Part shown: one piece after another, positions 55,307-64,000 of the stretch
Layout of the letters: each line of letters starts with the position of its first letter
Position numbering within the stretch: the first letter of the stretch is position 1
Translations under genes and position numbers: made by a program
Assembly: GCF_006228385.1 (NCBI RefSeq)
Contig: NZ_CP039852.1
Location: forward strand, 372,001-436,000
Direction: 5' to 3'
Origin: Salinimonas iocasae
GTDB lineage: Bacteria; Pseudomonadota; Gammaproteobacteria; Enterobacterales; Alteromonadaceae
DNA length: 64,000 nt
The notes under the pieces: model-generated
Databases searched by the model: none
What the model was told of the DNA's origin: nothing
The model's input: the letters and a program-made list of their open reading frames with translations, nothing else

Positions 55307-57148
55307 ATGTTTTCATTTTTTGAACGGCTGACCCAGCCGTTTCCCGAGACCTCCCCGGACCAGCCACCCAAAGGTATCGTCGCTTTTTGCCGGCATTACA
55401 GTCAGGGCATGTGGAAAATAATTGCTACGGTATCAGTGCTCAGCGCTATTGTCGCCATTCTGGAAGTGGCGCTGTTTGGCTTTTTAGGTCAGATGGTCGA
55501 CTGGTTTTCTGAGCATGATCGTGAAACCTTCTTGCAAAACGAGAAGTGGACATTATTGGGCATGGGTCTGACCGTACTGGTTCTGATACCAGGGTTTATA
55601 TTACTGCGCTCATTGTTCAGTCGGCAGGGGTTAATGGGTAACTATCCCATGCGGATCCGGTGGCAGGCTCACCGCTATTTGTTGGGTCAGAGTCTGAGCT
55701 TTTTCCACGATGAATTTGCCGGTCGTGTAGCAACCAAAGTAATGCAAACCGCACTGTCGGTGCGTGAAACGGTAATGAAAATTCTCGATCTGCTGGTTTA
55801 TATCAGTGTGTACTTCATATCGATGGTGGTATTGATATTCAGTACTGACTGGCGACTGGCCGTGCCGCTAATCATCTGGTTCGGGGTTTATGTATGTATT
55901 TTGCGTGTTCTGGTACCAAAAATTAAGCAGATCTCGCAGCGTCAGGCCGATGCCCGGTCAATAATGACCGGAAGGATAGTCGACAGTTATACCAACATAA
56001 CCACAGTTAAACTTTTCTCTCATAGCCGCCGCGAAGCCGATTACGCGAAAGAAAGCATGGATGGTTTTCTCAAGACCGTTTATCCGCAGATGCGTCTGGT
56101 CACAGTACTTGAAAGTTGTGTGGAAATGGCAAATGCCATCCTCATTTTTGCCATAGGTGCACTCAGCATTTATCTGTGGCTTCAGCAAATCGTCTCGCCG
56201 GGCGATATCGCCATCGCGATAAGCCTGTGTTTGCGGCTTAACGGAATGTCACACTGGATAATGTGGGAAGTCTCCTCCTTATTTGAGAACTTAGGTACTG
56301 TTCAGGATGGTATTAATACACTGTCCCAGCCGGTTAGCGTACAGGATGACCCCAAGGCGACCCCTTTAGCAGTGCGAGGTGGCGCGATTGCATTTGATAA
56401 CGTTAACTTTGGCTATCTGGGTGCTGAAGGACGACCCATCAATGTTTTTGAAGATCTCAATATCAATATCCGGGCAGGCGAGAAAGTTGGACTGGTCGGA
56501 CGGTCAGGCGCCGGCAAATCAACATTGGTGAACCTGTTGATGCGGTTTTACGATGTGCGCAGCGGGACAATCATGATTGACGATAAATCAATCGATGCCG
56601 TACCTCAGGAAAGTTTGCGCGCCATGATAAGCATGGTTACGCAGGATACATCGTTGATGCACCGCTCTGTCAGAGACAATATTCTATACGGTAGAACAGA
56701 TGCTTCTGAAGAAGAAATGGTGGCTGCGGCGAAGCGCGCAGAAGCGCATGACTTTATCCTTACGCTCACCGACAATGCCGGACGAACGGGGTACGATGCT
56801 CATGTAGGGGAGCGTGGTGTTAAATTATCAGGTGGTCAGAGGCAGCGCATTGCTATTGCGCGGGTATTGCTTAAGGACGCGCCAATACTTATTCTGGATG
56901 AAGCAACCTCAGCGCTGGACTCAGAAGTTGAGGCCGCCATACAGGATTGCCTGAATTCTGTCATGGAGAACAAAACCGTACTGGCGATTGCACACCGGCT
57001 TTCAACCATCGCACAGATGGATAGGCTGCTGGTTTTGGATCAGGGCAGGGTTGTTGAATCTGGCACACATTCAGAGCTGGTGGCGCATAATGGTATTTAT
57101 GCCAAGTTGTGGGCGCATCAGACTGGCGGATTTATTGGTGTAGAGTGA
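55307..57148 (+). CDS. ABC exporter half-transporter, ATPase fused to permease
   Basis: 613 residues from ATG 55307, chosen because upstream codons overlap the RraA-like gene. Six transmembrane helices (about 30-330) precede an ATPase with Walker A GRSGAGKSTLVNLL, signature LSGGQRQR and Walker B LILDEATSALDSE, and the switch His in AIAHRLSTI. It works as a homodimer or with another half. Lipid or drug export is typical of the MsbA/MdlB-like group; the cargo is unknown. Confidence 0.9.
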   Translation: MFSFFERLTQPFPETSPDQPPKGIVAFCRHYSQGMWKIIATVSVLSAIVAILEVALFGFLGQMVDWFSEHDRETFLQNEKWTLLGMGLTVLVLIPGFILLRSLFSRQGLMGNYPMRIRWQAHRYLLGQSLSFFHDEFAGRVATKVMQTALSVRETVMKILDLLVYISVYFISMVVLIFSTDWRLAVPLIIWFGVYVCILRVLVPKIKQISQRQADARSIMTGRIVDSYTNITTVKLFSHSRREADYAKESMDGFLKTVYPQMRLVTVLESCVEMANAILIFAIGALSIYLWLQQIVSPGDIAIAISLCLRLNGMSHWIMWEVSSLFENLGTVQDGINTLSQPVSVQDDPKATPLAVRGGAIAFDNVNFGYLGAEGRPINVFEDLNINIRAGEKVGLVGRSGAGKSTLVNLLMRFYDVRSGTIMIDDKSIDAVPQESLRAMISMVTQDTSLMHRSVRDNILYGRTDASEEEMVAAAKRAEAHDFILTLTDNAGRTGYDAHVGERGVKLSGGQRQRIAIARVLLKDAPILILDEATSALDSEVEAAIQDCLNSVMENKTVLAIAHRLSTIAQMDRLLVLDQGRVVESGTHSELVAHNGIYAKLWAHQTGGFIGVE

Positions 57149-57197
57149 TGGCTTCACGGTAAGCTGATGATGTCGTTAATAAAGGATTAAAAGCGGT

Positions 57198-58403
57198 ATG
57201 CAGTTGAAAAATATGGGACTTTGGCTGAAGTGGTTATTGTTGGTGTCGGTAATCGGTGCCGGAACGGGCTGTACGTCTAATGATACAGCGTCCACCATGG
57301 CTGTAAGTAAAAACACAATTAACTGGCAAGCACTTTACAGCCACGAGGGTGTAAGCAAAGAAACCGTGTTCGAGCCGAATGATATCTATGCGCTGCCGGA
57401 AACCGAAAAGGCGGCCTTTCTAAAATGGTTTAATGCCCCTCACAACCAGTCTGTCGACCCTCACTACCGGTTAGCCAATTATCTGGAAAGAACGCTACAT
57501 GGTTTTACCTATAACGGAAGTACCCATACAGCAGCGCAGGCTGCACTGCTGGATAACGGAAACTGCCTGAGCCTTGCGGTTATCACCTCTGCACTGGCGT
57601 CAGTGGCACAAATAGATCTCAAATTTCAGAAGATGAATTCGCCACCTGTTTTTAAAAAGCAGGGTGATATCATGATGCTGTCATCGCATGTGCGTACAAA
57701 AGCTTTCAACATTGTTGAAGATGAAGAGCTTAAAGATGATGGTTCGCCCAGAGTGCTTGTGCCAGCCTCTGTCATAATCGATTATTTTCCGAGCTATGGA
57801 AACGTTAAAGGAAATTATGTCTCGCAGGATGCGGTAAGCGCGATGTTTTATCGAAACAAGGTAGCGCTGGCACTGGTTGAAAATAACGTTAGCAAAGCAT
57901 TTTGGCTTGCTGATAAAGCGCTAAAACTTGCTCCGGCTGATCCGGAGAACGTCAGTGCAATGGCGGTAGTCCTCAGACGCCTGAATAAGACAGAAGAAGC
58001 TGAGCGGCTCTACAAGCATGCAATAGCGCATGATGTCACCGATATCACTTTACTAAGCAATTACCTCTCTTTGCTTTCCCGGCAAAACAGAGCGCAGGAG
58101 GCCGCAGAGGTTGCTAAGCTTCTTAACAGGCAAAACGACGATAACCCATATAGCTGGATCGCGCTTGCCAAGGAACATATGGATCGGGGAGAGCTGGTAA
58201 AAGCCCAGCACTTCCTCAGCAAAGCAGAGCTGTTAGCGCCTTACCTGGATGATGTTTATCGGGAGCAGGCCCGATGTTTCTTTTTGCAGGAAAAGATGGG
58301 GCTGGCATACGAGGCATTGACTAAAGCCCACCATCTGGCATGGGACGATCGCTCACGTGAACTTTATGCTGCAAAGAAAGCCGCACTGGAGTCATTGCAT
58401 TGA
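57198..58403 (+). CDS. lipoprotein with transglutaminase-like and TPR regions
   Basis: 401 residues. The signal peptide ends in a lipobox (GTGC). The first half (about 40-210) resembles transglutaminase-like/SirB1-type domains: LANYLERTLHGFTYNG, the Cys in LDNGNCLSLAVITSALA, and a His in LSSHVRTKAFNI. The second half (about 225-395) holds TPR-like repeats such as ADKALKLAPADPENVSAMA and KAQHFLSKAELLAPYLDDVYREQA. It may be a scaffold or peptidase. The true function is unknown. Confidence 0.8.
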   Translation: MQLKNMGLWLKWLLLVSVIGAGTGCTSNDTASTMAVSKNTINWQALYSHEGVSKETVFEPNDIYALPETEKAAFLKWFNAPHNQSVDPHYRLANYLERTLHGFTYNGSTHTAAQAALLDNGNCLSLAVITSALASVAQIDLKFQKMNSPPVFKKQGDIMMLSSHVRTKAFNIVEDEELKDDGSPRVLVPASVIIDYFPSYGNVKGNYVSQDAVSAMFYRNKVALALVENNVSKAFWLADKALKLAPADPENVSAMAVVLRRLNKTEEAERLYKHAIAHDVTDITLLSNYLSLLSRQNRAQEAAEVAKLLNRQNDDNPYSWIALAKEHMDRGELVKAQHFLSKAELLAPYLDDVYREQARCFFLQEKMGLAYEALTKAHHLAWDDRSRELYAAKKAALESLH

Positions 58404-58436
58404 GCGCGTGGACTGCCTTTTGCAACGACAAAAACC

Positions 58437-58464
58437 TTGTATAAAAGGCGAGGTTAAGTATAAT
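58437..58464 (+). promoter_or_regulatory. promoter of the tRNA-Trp/secE/nusG transcript
   Basis: TTGTAT (58437-58442) and perfect TATAAT (58459-58464) are 16 bases apart, followed by a GC-rich discriminator (GCGC), typical of growth-rate and stringent-controlled stable RNA promoters. About 90 bases of leader precede the tRNA. Confidence 0.65.
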
Positions 58465-58559
58465 GCGCATCCCTTCCTTGCGAATCCGCACTTTTTTCTA
58501 AATTAAGACGCTCATTCTCAAGGTAAGTGTAAAAAGTTTCTGTCGTATTAACGACATGA

Positions 58560-58636
58560 AGGGGTGTAGTTCGAATTGGTAGAACAGCGGTCTCCAAAAC
58601 CGATGGTTGGGGGTTCGAGTCCCTCCACCCCTGCCA
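58560..58636 (+). tRNA. tRNA-Trp (anticodon CCA)
   Basis: A 77-base cloverleaf has acceptor stem AGGGGTG / CACCCCT, anticodon loop CTCCAAA, T-loop GGTTCGAGTCC and an encoded 3' CCA. The anticodon stem starts with a G-A mismatch, as I recall from Vibrio-type tRNA-Trp. It sits directly before secE, the usual gammaproteobacterial place. Confidence 0.97.
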
Positions 58637-58697
58637 AGATTTAATGGTCTGTGAATGACCTCACAGACAAACGATGCAGTATTGCTAGGATCGTAAC

Positions 58698-59075
58698 ATG
58701 AGCGAAAAAACGGAAAATTCGTCCAACCCGTTGGACATGTTCAAATGGGTAATCGTGTTTGCATTGCTGGCGGGCGTGATCACCGCAAATTACATGTACG
58801 GTGAAATTTCCGTATTGTACCGTGCTATCGCTGCCGTGGTAATTGTCGCGATTGCCGGTTTCATTGCTGCAACGACGGAAAAAGGCAGTACTTTCATTAC
58901 TTTTGCAAAAGAGTCCAGAATGGAAGTGCGCAAAGTCGTTTGGCCAAGCCGTCAGGAAACCAATCAGACAACACTGATTGTTATGGTAGCAACCGTAATC
59001 ATGGGTCTTATTTTATGGGGCCTTGATGGTATCATTGTCCGTTTGGTTGGGTTTATTACTGGAATAGGAGCATAA
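58698..59075 (+). CDS. secE: preprotein translocase subunit SecE
   Basis: 125 residues with three membrane helices like E. coli (WVIVFALLAGVITANYMYG, AIAAVVIVAIAGFIAATT, ILWGLDGIIVRLVGFITG). The amphipathic block ESRMEVRKVVWPSRQET is the essential conserved part. It forms the SecYEG channel. It ends three bases before nusG. Confidence 0.97.
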   Translation: MSEKTENSSNPLDMFKWVIVFALLAGVITANYMYGEISVLYRAIAAVVIVAIAGFIAATTEKGSTFITFAKESRMEVRKVVWPSRQETNQTTLIVMVATVIMGLILWGLDGIIVRLVGFITGIGA

Positions 59076-59078
59076 CGT

Positions 59079-59624
59079 ATGTCTGAAGAAAACAAGAAAA
59101 GATGGTACGTGGTTCAGGCTTACTCCCAGTATGAATCGCGGGTGAAAAAGACCCTGCTTGAATACATTAAAATGCACGAGATGGAACAGTACTTTGGTCA
59201 GGTGTTGGTACCTACCGAAGAAGTTGTCGAAATGCGTGCAGGCCAGAAGCGTAAATCAGAGCGTAAATTTTACCCTGGTTACGTGTTGGTTGAGATGGAA
59301 ATGAACGAAGACTCATGGCACCTGGTGAAAAGTGTGCCACGGGTACTTGGATTTATCGGCGGCACGTCAGATCGCCCTATGCCAATCACCAAGCGTGAAG
59401 CAGATGCGATTCTGAATCGTCTTGAAGAATCGACTGATAAGCCTAAGCCTAAAACGTTGTTTGAACCAGGCGAAGTGGTACGTGTTACTGACGGACCTTT
59501 TGCTGACTTTAACGGTGTTGTGGAAGAAGTCGACTATGAGAAGAGCCGTGTTAAGGTATCGGTACTTATCTTTGGTCGTTCTACGCCGGTTGACCTGGAA
59601 TTTGGCCAGGTCGAAAAAGGCTAA
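59079..59624 (+). CDS. nusG: transcription termination/antitermination factor NusG
   Basis: 181 residues. The NGN domain ([37 protein letters not shown]) and the C-terminal KOW domain ([35 protein letters not shown]) are complete. It links RNA polymerase to Rho and to the ribosome. A strong terminator follows at once, and rplK is not next. Confidence 0.98.
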   Translation: MSEENKKRWYVVQAYSQYESRVKKTLLEYIKMHEMEQYFGQVLVPTEEVVEMRAGQKRKSERKFYPGYVLVEMEMNEDSWHLVKSVPRVLGFIGGTSDRPMPITKREADAILNRLEESTDKPKPKTLFEPGEVVRVTDGPFADFNGVVEEVDYEKSRVKVSVLIFGRSTPVDLEFGQVEKG

Positions 59625-59649
59625 GCTCAACGCTAATAATGATTATTAA

Positions 59650-59680
59650 AAAAGCGCTGCCCTCGGGCAGCGTTTTTTTT
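59650..59680 (+). terminator. strong terminator after nusG
   Basis: CGCTGCC, loop CTCG and GGCAGCG are followed by eight Ts, and an A-run precedes the stem. It can also serve the converging iron transporter operon. Confidence 0.9.
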
Positions 59681-59692
59681 TGCTTAGTTATC

Positions 59693-60709
59693 TCAGCGGG
59701 CGAAGGCCGCCAGAGCATGAGTAGAATCAACGGCCAGTTGCACGCGATCGCCAGGACGGAACATATTCTCGTGCGACACCCTGACTTTTACCTGAGTATT
59801 TTCATGCTCATCCAGTTCCACAGCACATAATCTGGAGCCGCCTTCGAAGCGCACCCACACCACCGTGCCATTCCCCGCACCTTTGTTATGTCGAATATTG
59901 ATATCATCGGGCCGTAATAACAAATCAACATTGCCGTTGGTAGTATCAATCGGTATTCCCGGCGCAGCCCCAATACAGGTATTCACAAGCTTTTCATTAA
60001 ACGTACCGGGGACGAAGCTGGCATCGCCAAGAAAGTTGGCGACAAAGCGACTGGAAGGCTTTGAGAAACAGTTCTCGGGGGAGTCCAACTGAGCCAGCAC
60101 CCCTTTATTTAGGACCCCAACACGGTCACCGATTGATAATGCCTCATCCTGATCATGGGTCACCCATATCGCAGGTACGTGGGCTGCCTTAAGTGCCTCC
60201 CGGATTTCCCAGCGAAGACTGTCTTTAAGCGCAGCATCAAGATTGGATAAGGGTTCATCCAGAAGAATAAAGTCTGGTTCATGTGCCAGTGAACGGGCCA
60301 GTGCGACACGCTGTTTTTGCCCGCCGGATAAGCGATCAGGCTTAGCGTTTCTGAAATTTTCTAATCCAAGTAATTTGAGCCAGTGGTCAGCCAGTGCTGT
60401 ATTTTTCAGCTTAAAACAAACGTTCTGCTCAACAGTAAGATGTGGGAACAAGGCAAAGTCCTGAAATACCATGCCGACATTTCGTTTTTCGGGAGGAACA
60501 GCTTTTTTCGCGGTAGCCTGCCACTTACCTAACGAAATCTCACCGCTAGATATCGGGATCAATCCCGCAAGTGCGTGCAAAATAGTCGTCTTTCCACAGC
60601 CTGTAGGGCCCACCAGCATCAGGATTTCATCGCTGTCCAAGGTAAGGTCAAGATGATTGACAACCAGTGTTTCCCCGTATTTTACGGATAGATCAGAGAC
60701 TGTGAGCAT
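59693..60709 (-). CDS. fbpC: Fe3+ ABC transporter ATP-binding protein
   Basis: 338 residues. Walker A GPTGCGKTTILHAL, signature DRLSGGQKQRVALARSLA, Walker B ILLDEPLSNLDA, switch His in WVTHDQDEAL. A TOBE-like regulatory domain (about 240-335) is at the end, as in FbpC. It powers ferric iron import. It lies nine bases after the permease gene. Confidence 0.93.
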   Translation of the reverse strand: MLTVSDLSVKYGETLVVNHLDLTLDSDEILMLVGPTGCGKTTILHALAGLIPISSGEISLGKWQATAKKAVPPEKRNVGMVFQDFALFPHLTVEQNVCFKLKNTALADHWLKLLGLENFRNAKPDRLSGGQKQRVALARSLAHEPDFILLDEPLSNLDAALKDSLRWEIREALKAAHVPAIWVTHDQDEALSIGDRVGVLNKGVLAQLDSPENCFSKPSSRFVANFLGDASFVPGTFNEKLVNTCIGAAPGIPIDTTNGNVDLLLRPDDINIRHNKGAGNGTVVWVRFEGGSRLCAVELDEHENTQVKVRVSHENMFRPGDRVQLAVDSTHALAAFAR

Positions 60710-60718
60710 ACGACCAGG

Positions 60719-62230
60719 CTACTCCTCGTGCAGTTTGAATTTATTGCCACCCTCACCGGTGAGCATAATAGTTAATCCGATACCGGATAAAAAGACCAGC
60801 AATAGTCCCGGGATTGCAGCCATACCAAAGTAGCCTGCTTCATAAACGCGCCACATGTAGGTTGCGAGTGTCTCAAAGCCAGTGGGTCCAAGCATCAGCG
60901 TAGCGGGAAGTTCTCTCATGACTTCAAGAAAAACCAGGGCAGCGCCGGCAACCATGCCGCGATAGGTGAGGGGTAATGTAATGCGGCGAAATGCTTCGCG
61001 AGGAGACGCTCCAAGCAGACGCGCGGCTTTCACCAAGGAAGGATCCAGACGTTCAGCAGTCGTGCGCACAGAGCCTACCGCCAGTGGAAGGAAGCGTAGC
61101 ACATAAGCGATAACCAGCAGACCGAGGGTTTGATATAAAAAAGGTAACTTCAGCCCGACATAGACCAGCGCGGTGCCCATTACAATACCTGGAACACCGA
61201 AGCCAAAATAGGTAATTCTTTCCATTAGCCTGCCAGCACGACCACTAATTGCAGCATGAGCAACCGGAACAGCAAGAATTACTGCAGCCAATGCCGCCAG
61301 TAAGGACGCATAGGCAGAATTTAGTGCGTAGCTGAAATCGAAATCGCCGGCACCTTCGCGCACCAGCCAGACCAGAAATATAGCTAAGGGTAAAACTATA
61401 GCCATCAACACGACAGGCATGCTGGCAATAAGCATAAGATTGCGTTGCCAGGGCTTAGGCCATAACCATAGCTGACGGCCAGGTCGCTCGGTATTGCCCT
61501 TGATAGTTGATTCGACAAATAACACAAACCCGACGATTACAAGCAATTGAATAGAAAGCATTGCAGCCTGACTCAGACCGAAGGCGTTGTACTCGACAAA
61601 GATGACACGGGTAAACGTATCGAGGCGCAAAATAGCTGGTGTGCCGAAATCTGATAGTGCGTATAGAGCGGCCAATAAGGCACCGGCAGCAACAGCGCGA
61701 AGTATTCTTGGCATCACTACATTAAATAGCGCTGCAGGCAACGACATCCCAAGTGTTCTCGCTGCATTTACCAGACTCCCGTCCAGGCTCAATAGCGATG
61801 CACGGGTTGTCAGCATTACAAACGGATAGGTGTACAGAGACATGACCACCGCAGTACCCCATAATCCGCCAATAGACGGAGTAGGGATACCGAGAAGACT
61901 TTCGATCTCTCCCCCGGGCCCCATGGCAAAATAAAGCGTGAAAGCCCCTATATAGGAAGGCATGGCTAAAGGCGCCGCCAATAAGACCAGCCAGAAGCGC
62001 TGGAAGGGCATTTTAACGTAGGTCGTTAATAACGCCAGCGGTACGCCCAGTACAACAGCGCCGATGATAGTGAGCGCCACCAACGCCATAGTATTTCCCA
62101 GCACTCTTAGGTTGTGCGTATCAAACAGCGCAGAAGTATCCTGCGCTAGTGTGAAGAGCACGGATAATGGCAGGACCGCCAGAAATGCTATCAGAAACGC
62201 AAACGGATAAGATTTTGGGATTGATCTCAC
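60719..62230 (-). CDS. fbpB: Fe3+ ABC transporter permease, two-domain
   Basis: 503 residues with about twelve membrane helices. Two EAA-type coupling loops are visible (NAARTLGMSLPAALFNVVMP and KAARLLGASPREAFRRITLP), showing a fused pair of permease halves, the FbpB layout. The start overlaps the end of fbpA by four bases. Confidence 0.93.
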   Translation of the reverse strand: MRSIPKSYPFAFLIAFLAVLPLSVLFTLAQDTSALFDTHNLRVLGNTMALVALTIIGAVVLGVPLALLTTYVKMPFQRFWLVLLAAPLAMPSYIGAFTLYFAMGPGGEIESLLGIPTPSIGGLWGTAVVMSLYTYPFVMLTTRASLLSLDGSLVNAARTLGMSLPAALFNVVMPRILRAVAAGALLAALYALSDFGTPAILRLDTFTRVIFVEYNAFGLSQAAMLSIQLLVIVGFVLFVESTIKGNTERPGRQLWLWPKPWQRNLMLIASMPVVLMAIVLPLAIFLVWLVREGAGDFDFSYALNSAYASLLAALAAVILAVPVAHAAISGRAGRLMERITYFGFGVPGIVMGTALVYVGLKLPFLYQTLGLLVIAYVLRFLPLAVGSVRTTAERLDPSLVKAARLLGASPREAFRRITLPLTYRGMVAGAALVFLEVMRELPATLMLGPTGFETLATYMWRVYEAGYFGMAAIPGLLLVFLSGIGLTIMLTGEGGNKFKLHEE

Positions 62231-63264
62231 AAAACGCCTGCTTCTCTCATCAGGTTGAGAGTCGGACGAAGATCTGCCAGTTTACGCAGGTCTAAATCAG
62301 GCGGGGTCAGTGTCGCTAGCTCGGGTAAGCCCTCAGGGGATTTCACTCCACTTACCAAAGGTATTTCATAAGCTTCAGAGGAAAGATAGGCCTGAACCTC
62401 TGCCGATAGCAAGTAACGCATAAAGTTAAATGGCAGGTCGCCGTCGCTTAATGCCAGAATACCAGACGCGTTTACCAGACAGCCGGCGTCTGAGTTCGTA
62501 TAGGCCAAATCGACGTTCGCATCAGGTTTGCCTGCTTTAAGGCGCAATGTGTAATAGTGGTTAGCAAAGCCAACATCAACTTCACCGCGCTCTACAGCCA
62601 TTACCACACCCAGTTCGCCCGCATAGCTTTTAGCATGCTTGCTGACGCCCTTTAACCATGAAAGTGTGGCTTTTTCGCCTTCAAGAATGCGCATTGCAGT
62701 TAAAAAGGACTGAAAAGAAGCATAGGCAGGTGCCCAACCGATGGACAAGTCGCTGTCAGCCAGAGCCATAATATCGTCCGGGACTTTATCTGCACTCAAC
62801 CGTTCGGTGTTATAAGGCAATGTGCGGATGCGGCCGGTCACCGGCGACCAGCGCGGATAGCGAAAGCCAGGCTTAAGCTGCTCGTTAAAACCTTCCGGTA
62901 AGGGGCGGGCCAGCCCCGCATCGGTAATCATCCCGATTGAGCCAGTATCAACCGCCCAAAACAAATCTGCACGACGGACACCAGCCTGCGCTTCAGCCAC
63001 AATAGTATTTGCCAGTGCGGCAGTTGCCCCTCGTCGAATCTGAAGATTTAGTTTTGGGTTGCGCTGACGAATAGCATCGAGAACTTTTTCGTATAACCCA
63101 CCTTCACCGCGGCCCAGATAAAGTGTCAAATCCCCTTCCAAAGCGGGCAGATCTTTTACTGAAACTGCACCCGACTGTGCGGCAAGACTCGAGCGGATGC
63201 TCATCGGCATTGCTGCCAGAGCACCTGCGGCGGCAAGTGATTGTAGAAACGTTCTACGCTGCAT
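62227..63264 (-). CDS. fbpA: Fe3+ ABC transporter substrate-binding protein
   Basis: 345 residues. The N-terminus has a twin-arginine motif (QRRTFLQSLAAAGALAAM), so it is probably exported folded by Tat. Binding-protein fold features are LTLYLGRGEGGLYEKVLDAI, SIGWAPAYASFQSFLTAMR and the iron-binding double Tyr in GFANHYYTLRLKAG. It delivers ferric iron to fbpBC. Confidence 0.92.
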   Translation of the reverse strand: MQRRTFLQSLAAAGALAAMPMSIRSSLAAQSGAVSVKDLPALEGDLTLYLGRGEGGLYEKVLDAIRQRNPKLNLQIRRGATAALANTIVAEAQAGVRRADLFWAVDTGSIGMITDAGLARPLPEGFNEQLKPGFRYPRWSPVTGRIRTLPYNTERLSADKVPDDIMALADSDLSIGWAPAYASFQSFLTAMRILEGEKATLSWLKGVSKHAKSYAGELGVVMAVERGEVDVGFANHYYTLRLKAGKPDANVDLAYTNSDAGCLVNASGILALSDGDLPFNFMRYLLSAEVQAYLSSEAYEIPLVSGVKSPEGLPELATLTPPDLDLRKLADLRPTLNLMREAGVL

Positions 63265-63274
63265 ATCCTAATCC

Positions 63275-64000
63275 TTAAAAGACGTCTTTTCGGTTTTGCT
63301 CAGCCTTCTTAAGTAGCGTTTGCGCCTTGCTAAGCTTTTGCTTCATCGCTTCTACGATACCGCGGACATCATCTACGCTTTTACCGCTTTCAATCGCTTG
63401 CGGTAGCGTAACGTTAAAATCTTTTTCCAACGCCTCGACCAGAGAGGCATCCTGCTCAATCAGAGCACCCTCAATACCTTCAAAGCGCTCCATGTAGGTA
63501 TCGTGAACCATAGTGGTGGCTACTTCTTTAAGTTGCTCGGCATATTTGGCAACTACTTTATCCAGACGCTTTTCAATATCGGCTACAATTTCCGGCGCGG
63601 TAGTAGGGGCTTTCTCAGTTGTTTTTACTTTTCCAATAACGCCTTTGTCCTGGTAATGGGCAGCAAGTTTAACTGCACCCAGTGCCTGCCAGAATGTTTT
63701 AGTTAGCGTTTGCTGGTACTGACGAACTTCTTTAGCGCTAGCGCCGTTCTCAATACCGGTTTTTATACCATAAATGTTCTGCCATATGGTTGCATAAAGA
63801 GGGATATATTGTGTTTCGATGGCAGAATGAAAGTTAACTTCTTCCCAGTAATCTATCAGTTCTTGCGTATCTACAGCTTCAGCACCGTTTTCTTCGTAGC
63901 GCGTTACAAAGCCATCATATTTATCTTCAAGCCAGGTAACTTCTTCATTATATTCATCCAGGTGCGCTTTAAGATGATTGACCTGGTCGGTAATTTCACC
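63275..64000 (-). CDS. unknown helical protein, C-terminal 241 residues (cut by right edge)
   Basis: The frame is open from base 64000 to a stop at 63275, 10 bases before fbpA, so it is the upstream partner in the iron operon. The visible part is nearly all helix with charged coiled-coil character: EEVTWLEDKYDGFVTRYEEN, YWEEVNFHSAIETQYIPLY, AAHYQDKGVIGKVKTTEKAP, IEKRLDKVVAKYAEQLKEVA and KQKLSKAQTLLKKAEQN. An HxxxE pair is noted, but no imelysin GxHxxE motif is seen. The internal ATG at 63511 is not the start. I do not recognise the family. A periplasmic iron-handling role is inferred only from context. Confidence 0.75.
   Translation of the reverse strand, partial: GEITDQVNHLKAHLDEYNEEVTWLEDKYDGFVTRYEENGAEAVDTQELIDYWEEVNFHSAIETQYIPLYATIWQNIYGIKTGIENGASAKEVRQYQQTLTKTFWQALGAVKLAAHYQDKGVIGKVKTTEKAPTTAPEIVADIEKRLDKVVAKYAEQLKEVATTMVHDTYMERFEGIEGALIEQDASLVEALEKDFNVTLPQAIESGKSVDDVRGIVEAMKQKLSKAQTLLKKAEQNRKDVF

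Noticed and set aside
58479..58498. TGCG/CGCA stem followed by Ts ahead of tRNA-Trp
   Set aside because: A four-base stem is too weak, and it lies between the promoter and the tRNA it should serve.

Overview
The window looks like chromosomal core DNA of a marine gammaproteobacterium, most probably Alteromonadaceae (Alteromonas, Salinimonas or a close relative). The main evidence is conserved gammaproteobacterial gene strings: rsd/nudC/hemE, queG/nnr/tsaE/amiB/mutL/miaA/hfq/hflX/hflK/hflC, and tRNA-Trp/secE/nusG. Protein sequences resemble Alteromonadales versions. I see no insertion sequence, prophage, CRISPR array, integron or rRNA operon. Almost every open stretch is a normal-looking gene, and intergenic gaps are short. 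Layout, 1-12 kb: two tandem paralogous TPR/diguanylate cyclase genes (the second runs off the left edge), dnaB, an OmpA-type porin, YjbQ, a CheX-like protein, zur, rsd, then nudC, hemE, an unknown anchored protein, an acetyltransferase and queG. 12-22 kb: the long nnr-to-hflC operon for metabolite repair, tRNA modification, cell-wall cleavage, mismatch repair, the RNA chaperone Hfq and the HflKC membrane protease modulator, closed by a good terminator. 22-31.7 kb: an AbgT transporter, ferrochelatase, a DUF4112 protein, a thiamine-diphosphate enzyme/aldehyde dehydrogenase pair, a DUF2237 protein, ubiG and two glutathione S-transferases. 31.7-37.7 kb: a complete four-gene ligase/Lhr-type DNA repair cassette, arranged as two divergent pairs. 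37.7-44.5 kb: agmatine-to-putrescine genes aguA/aguB, folE with a hairpin-rich leader, a small zinc-ribbon protein, and a divergent amylosucrase/MFS transporter pair sharing a LacI-type operator. 44.6-47.9 kb: small metabolic or stress genes (VOC, aldo/keto reductase, cupin, lipocalin, PhnA-like). 48-52.4 kb: a tight pyrC / tandem solute-binding protein / dbpA / ACT-domain operon. The pyrC leader can fold over its own ribosome site. 52.4-58.4 kb: a PepO-type metallopeptidase divergent from an RraA-like gene and an ABC half-transporter, then a TPR lipoprotein. 58.4-64 kb: tRNA-Trp, secE and nusG, ended by a strong terminator, then a Fe3+ ABC importer operon on the other strand. The first gene of that operon in view is an unknown helical protein cut by the right edge. 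No clearly new multi-gene system is visible. The best leads are regulatory or small-scale: the pyrC leader, the folded element before the acetyltransferase, the folE leader, the operator-like palindromes, the ThDP enzyme/aldehyde dehydrogenase pair, and the unknown partner of the iron importer. Start codons were often moved inward from the longest reading frame on the basis of ribosome sites and family lengths.
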